Source: BOKV01 sp041987205
Lineage (GTDB): Bacteria; Pseudomonadota; Alphaproteobacteria; Rhizobiales; Rhizobiaceae
DNA: 64,000 nucleotides
Direction: 5' to 3'
Assembly: GCA_041987205.1 (NCBI GenBank)
Contig: JBHIWX010000002.1
Location: 1-64,000 of the forward strand
Position 1 is the first letter of the stretch; the number at the start of each line of letters is the position of its first letter. Under the pieces are notes generated by a model, which was given only the letters and a program-made list of their open reading frames with translations, was not told the origin of the DNA and searched no databases. Shown here piece after piece: positions 42,737-50,543 of the stretch. A program made the position numbers and the translations under genes.

Positions 42737-44230
42737 ATGACCGAACTCAGACTCTACAACACGCTGACGCGGCAAAAGGAGCCGTTTACGCCGATCGATC
42801 CGTCGAATGTGCGCATGTATGTCTGCGGGCCAACGGTCTACGACTTCGCCCATATCGGCAATGCGCGCCCGGCCATCGTCTTCGACGTGCTGTTCCGACT
42901 GCTGCGCCATCTCTATGGCGAGCAGCATGTCACCTATGTCCGCAACATCACCGACGTCGACGACAAGATCAATGCCCGCGCCCTGCGCGACTATGGCGAG
43001 CGCATCTCGAAGGGCGAACTGAGCCTCAACGACGCCATCCGCCAGGTCACCGAGTCGACCGCGAAGCAATATCATGAGGACGTCGCGGCGCTCGGCTGCC
43101 TGAAGCCGACAGTAGAACCGCGCGCGACCGAGCATATCGACGGCATGGTGGCGATGATCCAGCGCCTGCTAGACGAGGGCCACGCCTATCTCGCCACGGG
43201 CGGGGAGGGGCACGAGGTGCTGTTCGATGTTGCCTCCATGCCGGACTATGGCGCGCTGTCGAAGCGCAGGCTGGAAGACCAGCAGGCCGGCGCGCGTGTC
43301 TCCGTCGAGGGCCACAAGAAGAACCCGGCCGATTTCGTATTGTGGAAGGAATCCTCAGCCGACGAGCCCGGCTGGGAAGGCAGCTTCACCGCAGGGGGCG
43401 AGACGGTCGCCATCCACGGCCGGCCCGGCTGGCACATCGAATGCTCGGTGATGAGCGAGGCGCATCTGGGCGAGACTTTCGACATCCATGGCGGCGGTCT
43501 CGACCTGATCTTCCCGCACCACGAAAACGAGATCGCCCAGTCGCGCTGCGCCCATCACGGCGCGCCGATGGCAAACTATTGGATGCACAACGGCTTCGTG
43601 CAGGTCGAGGGCAGGAAGATGGCGAAGTCGGAAGGCAACTTCGTCACGATCCATGATCTGCTGCACACGGAAAAATTCGGCGGCCGAAAATGGCCGGGCG
43701 AAGTGCTGCGCCTTGCCATGTTGATGACGCATTACCGCGAGCCGATCGACTTCAGTTTGAAAAGGCTGGAGGAGGCTCAAACCGAACTGGCCAGCTGGTC
43801 AGTCATGGTAAAAGAATATCGAGACGAAATAGCTCCAAACACATCCGAGGGTATTCTCTCGGCACTTTGCGATGACATGAACTTTCCGTCAGTGCTGGCT
43901 GAGTTAAGAAAGCTATGGAAAGAACTGCGCTCCCCAGATGCATCTGAAGCAGGGACGCGACATGTGATGTCGAAGTTTCTTGGCGGACTAGAACTGGTTG
44001 GCATCGATCCAGTTGCGGTGGGAAGGTTTGTCGAGGAGCAATCGCCCCTGGACAGAAATGTTGCAGCCAGATTGACCGCTTTGGTTCAAGCGCGGGTCGA
44101 AGCTCGCGAGAGCAAAGATTGGGCTAAGGCTGACCAGTTGCGTGAGCAAATCAAGGAGTTGGGGTTCAGCATACGAGACGAGAAAGACGAGGCCGGTAAT
44201 ATCGTTCCCAGACTGGAGCCATTGCGATGA
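42737..44230 (+). CDS. cysS: Cysteinyl-tRNA synthetase
   Basis: 497 residues, slightly longer than typical. Charges tRNA-Cys. Zinc-ligand Cys in YVCGPTVYD, HIGH-type motif FAHIGNARP, HGGGLDLIFPHHENEIAQS and KMSKS-type RKMAKSEGN are present, followed by the helical anticodon-side domain and ESKDWAKADQLREQIKELGF. Oddity: up to about 43780 the gene is about 62% GC, whereas 43801-44220 is 52% (42% in the first 60 bases of that stretch) with many AT-ending codons, though the frame is intact. This suggests the 3' third was replaced by recombination. No clear ribosome site; repeats lie just upstream. Confidence 0.96.
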   Translation: MTELRLYNTLTRQKEPFTPIDPSNVRMYVCGPTVYDFAHIGNARPAIVFDVLFRLLRHLYGEQHVTYVRNITDVDDKINARALRDYGERISKGELSLNDAIRQVTESTAKQYHEDVAALGCLKPTVEPRATEHIDGMVAMIQRLLDEGHAYLATGGEGHEVLFDVASMPDYGALSKRRLEDQQAGARVSVEGHKKNPADFVLWKESSADEPGWEGSFTAGGETVAIHGRPGWHIECSVMSEAHLGETFDIHGGGLDLIFPHHENEIAQSRCAHHGAPMANYWMHNGFVQVEGRKMAKSEGNFVTIHDLLHTEKFGGRKWPGEVLRLAMLMTHYREPIDFSLKRLEEAQTELASWSVMVKEYRDEIAPNTSEGILSALCDDMNFPSVLAELRKLWKELRSPDASEAGTRHVMSKFLGGLELVGIDPVAVGRFVEEQSPLDRNVAARLTALVQARVEARESKDWAKADQLREQIKELGFSIRDEKDEAGNIVPRLEPLR

Positions 44231-44241
44231 CCTCGCCGCCT

Positions 44242-44265
44242 CTCCTGACAAAACCCTGTCAGGAG
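44242..44265 (+). repeat. Hairpin after cysS
   Basis: CTCCTGACA and TGTCAGGAG pair perfectly over nine bases around AAACCC, 11 bases after the stop. No T-run, so not a classic terminator. Confidence 0.55.
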
Positions 44266-44312
44266 GCGCGTGAGACACTGGGCGCGTTCAACGCTGACAG
44301 GGAGACTATCCG

Positions 44313-44717
44313 ATGAGCGAACGCGTTATCGATCACATGAGCCTGAACGTCGCCGATTTCGACTCCATGCTGGCCTTCTACGAAAAGGCGCTGGCGCCGC
44401 TCGACTGCAAGGTGATGATGCGGCTGGGCAAGGAGATGACCGGCCATGCCGAGATGGCCGGCTTCGGCTGCGAAAAGCCCTTCTTCTGGCTGGTCGGCAC
44501 CGAGCTGACCCGGCCGATCCAGCATATCGCCTTTCGCGCCGAAACCCGCGCCGAGGTCGATGCCTTCTACGAAGCGGCGATCGCCGCCGGCGGCAGGGAC
44601 AATGGCGGGCCCGGCGTCCGCGAAATGTACCACCCCGACTATTACGGCGCCTTCGTGTTCGATCCCGAGGGCCACAACATCGAGGCCGTCTGCCACAAGC
44701 CGGAGGAACTGGCATGA
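44313..44717 (+). CDS. VOC-family protein (glyoxalase/bleomycin-resistance fold)
   Basis: 134 residues. IDHMSLNVADFDSMLAFYEKAL opens the first beta-alpha-beta-beta-beta unit with a metal-site His; HIAFRAETRAEVDAFYEAA opens the second with its His; YYGAFVFDPEGHNIEAVCH ends with the usual Glu. Single-domain, probably a dimeric metalloenzyme; substrate unknown. Its stop overlaps the next start, beginning a run of coupled genes with two GFA proteins, so aldehyde or glutathione chemistry is plausible. Confidence 0.88.
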   Translation: MSERVIDHMSLNVADFDSMLAFYEKALAPLDCKVMMRLGKEMTGHAEMAGFGCEKPFFWLVGTELTRPIQHIAFRAETRAEVDAFYEAAIAAGGRDNGGPGVREMYHPDYYGAFVFDPEGHNIEAVCHKPEELA

Positions 44718-45196
44718 GCGAACCCGTCAACACCGGCGGCTGCCAGTGCGGCGCGGTGCGTTTCCGCGTCGAAGGCGCGATGAAAGACTCATCCGTCTGC
44801 TATTGCCGCATGTGCCAGAAGGCTTCGTCCGCCTTCGCGCTGGCGCTGGTCAACACGAAGGGCGCGAAGCTGAGCTGGACGCGTGGTGAGCCGTCCTGGT
44901 TCCATAGCTCCAACACGGTGCGGCGTGGTTTCTGCGAGAAATGCGGCACGCCGCTCGCCTACGACGCGCCCGACGGGCTGGCGCTGTCGGTCGTGGCCTT
45001 CGACGATCCGGCCGCGCTGTCGCCGACGGTCGCCTGGGGCACCGAGGCGAAGCTGCCCTGGTGCGACGCCGTGACGGACCTGCCGGCCCATGGGACCATG
45101 GAGGATACCGGCGCGGCCGAATTCCTCGCGAGCATCGTCTCCTATCAGCATCCCGACCACGACACCGACCAATGGCCGCCGGAGGGGGAGCGATGA
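44714..45196 (+). CDS. GFA-family zinc protein, copy 1
   Basis: 160 residues. Cys motifs GGCQCGAVRF, CYCRMCQKAS and FCEKCGTPL are the zinc ligands of the glutathione-dependent formaldehyde-activating (GFA/CENP-V) family. Ends HPDHDTDQWPPEGER. Overlaps both neighbours by four bases. Family members bind glutathione or related thiols; catalytic activity is doubtful for many. A second copy of equal length follows directly. Confidence 0.88.
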   Translation: MSEPVNTGGCQCGAVRFRVEGAMKDSSVCYCRMCQKASSAFALALVNTKGAKLSWTRGEPSWFHSSNTVRRGFCEKCGTPLAYDAPDGLALSVVAFDDPAALSPTVAWGTEAKLPWCDAVTDLPAHGTMEDTGAAEFLASIVSYQHPDHDTDQWPPEGER

Positions 45197-45675
45197 GTAC
45201 CATCACCGGCGGTTGCCAATGCGGCGCGGTGCGCTACCGCGCCGAGGCGCTGGGCCGTGCCTCCATCTGCCATTGCCGCATGTGCCAGAAGGCGTTCGGC
45301 GGCTTCTTCGGCCCGCTGGTGACGGCGAAGGGCCTCGTCTGGACGCGCGGCAGGCCCGCGACCTTCGCCTCGTCCAACAGGATCGAGCGCGGCTTCTGCG
45401 CGCAATGCGGCACGCCGTTGACCTATGATTATGGCGGCGATCCCGAAATCGCCATTGGCTCCCTCGATAACCCGGAGCAAGCCCCGCCGGCCATCCAGGT
45501 CAACCCGGCCGACCGGCTTTCGTATTTCGCCACCCTGCACGAGCTTCCGCTGCGCAGCGCGGCGGACAATGAAAAGGTGGCCGACTTCATGGCCGGCATC
45601 GTCAGCCATCAGCATCCCGACCACGACACGCAAATCTGGCCGCCACAAACCTCACCCGAAACGGATCGATCATGA
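45193..45675 (+). CDS. GFA-family zinc protein, copy 2
   Basis: 160 residues, same length and layout as copy 1: GGCQCGAVRY, CHCRMCQKAF, FCAQCGTPL and the closing HPDHDTQIWPP. The two are clearly paralogues from tandem duplication but well diverged in the middle, so probably with different partners. Coupled by overlaps to copy 1 and to the peptidase gene. Confidence 0.88.
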   Translation: MSTITGGCQCGAVRYRAEALGRASICHCRMCQKAFGGFFGPLVTAKGLVWTRGRPATFASSNRIERGFCAQCGTPLTYDYGGDPEIAIGSLDNPEQAPPAIQVNPADRLSYFATLHELPLRSAADNEKVADFMAGIVSHQHPDHDTQIWPPQTSPETDRS

Positions 45676-46628
45676 ACGACTTGCGCGGCCTTTACCCGCC
45701 GATCGAACCCTATGCGAGCGGCCAACTCGAAACCGGCGACGGTCATTCGGTCTATTGGGAGCGAGTCGGCACGCCCGGCGCCAAGCCGGCCGTCTTCCTG
45801 CATGGCGGGCCGGGCGGCACGATCTCGCCCGCCCATCGCCGCCTGTTCGATCCGGCACGCTACGACGTTACCCTGTTCGACCAGCGCGGCTGCGGTCGAT
45901 CCACGCCCAACGCCTCGCTCGACAACAACACCACCTGGCATCTGGTCGCCGACATCGAACGCCTTCGCGAAATGGCGGGCGCCGATCAATGGCTCGTCTT
46001 CGGCGGTTCCTGGGGGTCAACGCTCGCGCTCGCCTATGCCGAGACCCATCCCGACCGCGTGTCGGAACTCGTGCTGCGCGGCATCTACACGCTGACGCGC
46101 GCCGAGTTCGACTGGTACTATCAGTTCGGCGTCTCGCAGATGTTCCCCGACAAGTGGGAGCGCTTCATCGCACCCATTCCCGAGGCCGAGCGCGGCGACA
46201 TGATGGCGGCCTATCGCAAGCGCCTGACCGGCGATGACCGCGAGGCGCAGATCGAATGCGCGCTCGCCTGGAGCATGTGGGAAGGCCAGACCATCACCCT
46301 GCTGCCGGAGGCCGCGACCAGCGATCCCTTCGCCGAGCCCGACTACGCACTCGCCTTCGCCCGCATCGAGAACCACTATTTCGTCCATGCCGGTTGGTTG
46401 GAAGAAGGTCAATTGCTGCGCGACGCCGACCGGCTCGCCGACATTCCTGGCGTCATCATTCACGGCCGCTACGACATGCCGTGCCCGGCAAGGTACGCCT
46501 GGGACCTGCACAAGGCCTGGCCGCGCGCCGAATTCCACCTGATCGAGGGGGCCGGCCACGCCTATTCCGAGCCCGGCATTCTCAACCGGCTCATCCGTGC
46601 GACCGACAGCTTCGCGGGCAAATCATGA
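45672..46628 (+). CDS. pip: Proline iminopeptidase (S33 family)
   Basis: 318 residues. Releases N-terminal proline from peptides; cytoplasmic alpha/beta hydrolase. HGGPGG oxyanion motif, FDQRGCGRSTP, nucleophile GGSWGS, acid in HGRYDMPCP and His in EGAGHAYSEPG; PNASLDNNTTWHLVADIERLRE is typical of the bacterial monomeric enzymes. Start overlaps the GFA stop (ATGA). Followed by a small coupled membrane peptide. Confidence 0.93.
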   Translation: MNDLRGLYPPIEPYASGQLETGDGHSVYWERVGTPGAKPAVFLHGGPGGTISPAHRRLFDPARYDVTLFDQRGCGRSTPNASLDNNTTWHLVADIERLREMAGADQWLVFGGSWGSTLALAYAETHPDRVSELVLRGIYTLTRAEFDWYYQFGVSQMFPDKWERFIAPIPEAERGDMMAAYRKRLTGDDREAQIECALAWSMWEGQTITLLPEAATSDPFAEPDYALAFARIENHYFVHAGWLEEGQLLRDADRLADIPGVIIHGRYDMPCPARYAWDLHKAWPRAEFHLIEGAGHAYSEPGILNRLIRATDSFAGKS

Positions 46629-46780
46629 ACGACGCAAACGAGAAATCCATGCCCCGGCAGGCAACGCCTCATCCTTCTGCCGCGATGCCGAAATGGCTGA
46701 TCTTGGCCATCGCGAGCAAGCTCGTGCTCGTCGTCGCGGTGGTGATCGCCGTGCTGTGGTACGCGGGAATAATCGGATAA
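46625..46780 (+). CDS. 51-residue single-pass membrane peptide
   Basis: ATG 46625 overlaps the pip stop. A polar N-terminus (MNDANEKSMPRQATPHPS) precedes one hydrophobic helix (about 22-48: PKWLILAIASKLVLVVAVVIAVLWY). Six bases before cimA. Function unknown; too short for many gene callers, yet its coupling to pip and its clean membrane segment argue that it is real. Confidence 0.6.
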   Translation: MNDANEKSMPRQATPHPSAAMPKWLILAIASKLVLVVAVVIAVLWYAGIIG

Positions 46781-46786
46781 CGGAAC

Positions 46787-48397
46787 ATGACCAAAGAACG
46801 CCTCTACCTGTTTGATACCACTCTAAGAGACGGCCAGCAGACGCCGGGCATCGATTTCTCGGTGCACGACAAGATCGCCATTGCCGACATGCTGGACGAA
46901 CTCGGCATCGACTATGTCGAAGGCGGCTACCCTGGCGCCAACCCGACCGACACCGAGTTCTTTTCGAAGAAGCGCACGAAGCACGCGACCTTCGTCGGCT
47001 TCGGCATGACCAAGCGCGCCGGTGTTTCCGCGTCGAACGATCCGGGGCTCGCCGCGCTGTTGCAGGCGAAATCCGACGCCACCTGCTTCGTCGCTAAGGC
47101 CTGGGACTATCACGTGCGGGTCGCGCTCGGCACGACGAATGAGGAAAACCTGGAATCGATCCGCGCCTCGGTCGAGGCGAGCGTCGCCGCCCGACAGGAG
47201 GCGATGGTCGATTGCGAGCATTTTTTCGACGGCTATCGCGCCAACCCGGACTACGCGCTCGCCTGCGCGAAGACGGCGTTCGAGGCCGGCGCACGCTGGG
47301 TCGTGCTGTGCGACACCAATGGCGGCACGCAGCCTTCCGAGGTCGCCCGTATTGTCGAAACGGTCATCGCCTCGGGCATCCCCGGCGACAGGCTCGGCAT
47401 CCATGCCCATGACGACACCGGCCAGGCCGTTGCCAATTCGCTGGTCGCCGTCGAGGCCGGCGTGCGCCAGATTCAGGGCACGTTCAACGGCATCGGTGAG
47501 CGTTGCGGCAATGCCAATCTGACGACGCTGATCCCGACGCTGGCGCTCAAGCCGATCTATGCCGACCGCTTCGAAACCGGCGTCTCGCAGGAAAATCTGG
47601 CCGGCATCACGCGGCTCGCCCACAAGTTCGACGAACTGATCAACCGCGCGCCGGACGCGCAGGCGCCCTATGTCGGCACGTCCGCCTTCGCCACCAAGGC
47701 CGGCATCCATGCCTCCGCGATCCTGAAGGAACCGCAGACCTACGAGCATGTCGCGCCCGAAAGCGTCGGCAATCGCCGCCGCGTCATGGTCTCCGACCAG
47801 GGTGGCAAGTCCAATTTCATCGCCGAACTGGCCCGCCGCGGCATCGAGGTCGAGAAGAACGATCCCAATCTCGACACGCTGATCGCGCTGGTGAAGGAAC
47901 GCGAATCCGTCGGCTGGGCCTATGAGGCGGCGGATGCGAGCTTCGAACTTCTCGCACGCCGCACGCTCGGCGCCGTGTCCGATTATTTCGAGGTCGATTC
48001 CTACCGCACCCAGGTCGAGCGCCGCTACAACGCTATGGGCGAGATCGTCACCGTCTCCGAGGCGGTGGTGAAGATTGTCGTCGACGGCGAGCAATTGATG
48101 TCGGTCGCCGAGGGCAACGGCCCGGTTAACGCGCTCGACCGCGCCATCCGCAAGGATCTGGGCAAGTACCAGACCCAGATTGAGGACATCGAACTGACCG
48201 ACTACAAGGTCCGTATCCTCAATGGCGGCACCGAGGCCGTGACGCGGGTTCTGATTGAGTCGACCGACGATACGGGCGAGCGCTGGACGACGGTCGGCGT
48301 CTCCCACAACATCATCGACGCGTCCTTTGCTGCACTGGTCGACTCGCTGCGCTACAAGCTGATGAAGGCCAACGCGCCCGACGACGCATCACGTTGA
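46787..48397 (+). CDS. cimA: (R)-citramalate synthase
   Basis: 536 residues. YLFDTTLRDGQQTPGIDFSVHDK is the HMGL-like catalytic entry with metal ligand Asp and Arg; HAHDDTGQAVANSL supplies the metal His residues; GTFNGIGERCGNANL follows. The C-terminal part (about 400-536) is a LeuA-type allosteric dimer domain. Closest to the CimA group (TIGR00977), which condenses pyruvate and acetyl-CoA to citramalate for threonine-independent isoleucine synthesis, rather than to LeuA. The stop overlaps the rarD start. Confidence 0.9.
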   Translation: MTKERLYLFDTTLRDGQQTPGIDFSVHDKIAIADMLDELGIDYVEGGYPGANPTDTEFFSKKRTKHATFVGFGMTKRAGVSASNDPGLAALLQAKSDATCFVAKAWDYHVRVALGTTNEENLESIRASVEASVAARQEAMVDCEHFFDGYRANPDYALACAKTAFEAGARWVVLCDTNGGTQPSEVARIVETVIASGIPGDRLGIHAHDDTGQAVANSLVAVEAGVRQIQGTFNGIGERCGNANLTTLIPTLALKPIYADRFETGVSQENLAGITRLAHKFDELINRAPDAQAPYVGTSAFATKAGIHASAILKEPQTYEHVAPESVGNRRRVMVSDQGGKSNFIAELARRGIEVEKNDPNLDTLIALVKERESVGWAYEAADASFELLARRTLGAVSDYFEVDSYRTQVERRYNAMGEIVTVSEAVVKIVVDGEQLMSVAEGNGPVNALDRAIRKDLGKYQTQIEDIELTDYKVRILNGGTEAVTRVLIESTDDTGERWTTVGVSHNIIDASFAALVDSLRYKLMKANAPDDASR

Positions 48398-49356
48398 TGG
48401 CGCGCCCGGGAACGGACCTGCCTGAGATCGCGGTCGCCAGCACGCAGGAGGGTGCTGGCGATACGCGCGCGGGCTTCGTCTATGCCTTTCTCGCCTACAC
48501 GCTTTGGGGGTTCCTGCCGCTCTACATGAAGGCGGTCGCCCATGTGCCGGCCATCGAAGTGGTCGCGCATCGGGTCCTGTGGTCGGTGCCGGTCGCTGGG
48601 CTGCTGCTGATCCTGCTCGGGCGCACGGCGGATATCCGCGCCGCGATCCGCCGGCCTCGCACGCTCGCCATGGCAGCGCTGACGGCGAGCACCATCTCGA
48701 TCAACTGGGGCATCTATGTCTGGGCGATCGCCGCCGGCCACGCCGTGGAATCCGCGCTCGGCTACTACATCAACCCGCTGGTCTCGATTGCGCTTGGCGC
48801 CGTGTTCCTGCGCGAAAAGCTCGATCGCTTGCAATTGCTGGCCGTGGCACTGGCCTGTGTCGCCGTGCTGGTCATGACGATTGACGCGGGCGGACTGCCC
48901 TGGATTTCGCTTAGCCTTGCGTTCTCCTTCGCCGCCTATGGTTATCTGCGCAAGACGCTGCCGATCGGTCCGAACCAGGGTTTCTTCCTGGAGGTGTTGA
49001 TCCTCTCCATCCCCGCCACCTTCTATCTCGTCTGGAAGCTTACGACCGGCGAGGCCGTCTTCCTGTTCGGTGGCTGGCACGACACCGTCGTGCTGTTGCT
49101 GGCCGGCGTGGTGACTGCCGTGCCGCTCATCCTCTATGGCAACGGGGCGAAACGGCTGCGCCTGTCGACCATCGGCATCATGCAGTACATCGCGCCGACG
49201 ATCATCTTCCTGATCGCCGTCTTCGTCTTCGGCGAGCCCTTCGGATATTACCGTGCCATCGCCTTCGTGCTGATCTGGACCGCGCTCGCCATCTACACCT
49301 GGTCGATGATCGCCGGCCACAGGAAGGCCCGCCTCAATCCGGCGGCGTCACGCTGA
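48397..49356 (+). CDS. rarD: RarD-type EamA permease
   Basis: 319 residues from ATG 48397, overlapping the cimA stop by one base. About ten membrane helices in two EamA repeats; FLAYTLWGFLPLYMKAVAHVPAIEVVAHRVLWS and ALGYYINPLVSIALG are characteristic of RarD. Named for chloramphenicol sensitivity, but the substrate is unclear. Its 3' end overlaps the convergent cytochrome c gene by 23 bases. Confidence 0.9.
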   Translation: MARPGTDLPEIAVASTQEGAGDTRAGFVYAFLAYTLWGFLPLYMKAVAHVPAIEVVAHRVLWSVPVAGLLLILLGRTADIRAAIRRPRTLAMAALTASTISINWGIYVWAIAAGHAVESALGYYINPLVSIALGAVFLREKLDRLQLLAVALACVAVLVMTIDAGGLPWISLSLAFSFAAYGYLRKTLPIGPNQGFFLEVLILSIPATFYLVWKLTTGEAVFLFGGWHDTVVLLLAGVVTAVPLILYGNGAKRLRLSTIGIMQYIAPTIIFLIAVFVFGEPFGYYRAIAFVLIWTALAIYTWSMIAGHRKARLNPAASR

Positions 49357-49672
49357 CTTCGATCGAGGCATACCATTCGACGACATTGGCGATGTCGTCG
49401 TCGCTGAGCCGGATGGCCGTCGGCGACATCTTCGGATCGCTGCGCTCGCCCGAGCGAAAGGCTCGTAGCTGGCGGGCCAGGTAGGAACCCTTCTGCCCGG
49501 CCAGATTGGGCGCTTCATCGATGAGTGCCAGTCCGTCGACCCCGTGGCATTGCTGGCAGATTTTCGTGGCGATGGCGCGCCCGGCTTGCATGTCAGCATG
49601 GGCCGGTGCGGCAAGCAGGACGGTGAACGCCATGGCGCTCGCAAGGCCCGCTGCGACGCTCCGCCAGGCCAT
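49334..49672 (-). CDS. Periplasmic class I cytochrome c
   Basis: 112 residues. Signal peptide ending APAHA-DMQ; haem-binding CQQCH near residue 39; a later Met in DPKMSPTAIRLSDDDIANVVEWYASI is the probable sixth ligand. A small electron carrier with one haem. Seven bases downstream of the LOG gene on the same strand. The last 23 bases are antisense to the end of rarD. Confidence 0.93.
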   Translation of the reverse strand: MAWRSVAAGLASAMAFTVLLAAPAHADMQAGRAIATKICQQCHGVDGLALIDEAPNLAGQKGSYLARQLRAFRSGERSDPKMSPTAIRLSDDDIANVVEWYASIEVSVTPPD

Positions 49673-49678
49673 CGCCCC

Positions 49679-50287
49679 TCACATCCGCACGATATCGTCG
49701 CCGGGCAGCATCTGGTCCTGCACCGCCCGCGCCATCGCTTCCACGGCGGGAACGACCGCCAGCGGATCGTCGATGATCGCCGGTTGAACGAGATTGCCCG
49801 TATGGATGAATCCTTCATCACGCATATGCGAGATGAGCGCCGACATCGGATTCCAGAAGCCCGCAATGTTGACGAAGGCAATCGGCTTGCGGTGCCGCCC
49901 GAGCTGCGCCCAAGTCATGATCTCGATGATCTCCTCCAGCGTTCCGATGCCGCCGGGCAGGGCCACGAAACCGTCGGAGCGCTCGAACATCTGGTGCTTG
50001 CGCTGGTGCATGTCGTCGGTCAGGACCACTTCGGTCAGGTTCTTCAGCGAATCCTGCGAGGATTCCTTGGCTACCAGAAAACGCGGGATGATGCCGGTGA
50101 CGCGTCCGCCACCTGAAAGCACGCCTTCCGCCACCGCCCCCATGACGCCCTTCGCCCCGCCGCCATAGACGAGTTCGATGCCCGCTTCCGCCATCGACTG
50201 GCCGAGTTTTCTCCCCGCATCGGTATAGGCGGGGTCGCGGCCCGAGCTGGAGCCGCAATAGACGCAAAGGGAACTTATGGCCGACAT
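49679..50287 (-). CDS. LOG-family phosphoribohydrolase (Lonely Guy-like)
   Basis: 202 residues. VYCGSSSGRDPAY, VYGGGAKGVMGAVAEG, MHQRKHQMFERSDGFVALPGGIGTLEEIIEIMTW: the PGGxGTxxE motif and the Arg/Lys pair define LOG enzymes, which split ribose-5-phosphate from nucleoside 5'-monophosphates, including cytokinin precursors. In free-living bacteria the substrate may be AMP or another nucleotide. Co-directional with cytochrome c. Confidence 0.92.
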   Translation of the reverse strand: MSAISSLCVYCGSSSGRDPAYTDAGRKLGQSMAEAGIELVYGGGAKGVMGAVAEGVLSGGGRVTGIIPRFLVAKESSQDSLKNLTEVVLTDDMHQRKHQMFERSDGFVALPGGIGTLEEIIEIMTWAQLGRHRKPIAFVNIAGFWNPMSALISHMRDEGFIHTGNLVQPAIIDDPLAVVPAVEAMARAVQDQMLPGDDIVRM

Positions 50288-50543
50288 GAGCGGACCTTTC
50301 TGAAGTATGCTTGCCTCGTTGCGCCGCGAACGAGTCGAGGCGTCGATGCGATTGCAGCCTCACCTTGACCGTGCGTCAAGTTCCGCCTTCAAAAACAAAG
50401 CTTGCCGTGCGCAGGTGCAGCATGTTCAATTTTTCGCGTTTGCGTTATAAAACTACTTGAAAACAGGGGAGTTACGCCATCTGCGAAGGGTGTAACGGCA
50501 ACATGGCCCGTTGAAGGGTCGGATTGAAAGGCGATAGTGCGCA

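Noticed and set aside
44242..44265. Rho-independent terminator of cysS
   Set aside because: Good stem but followed by GCGCGTGAG rather than a T-run.
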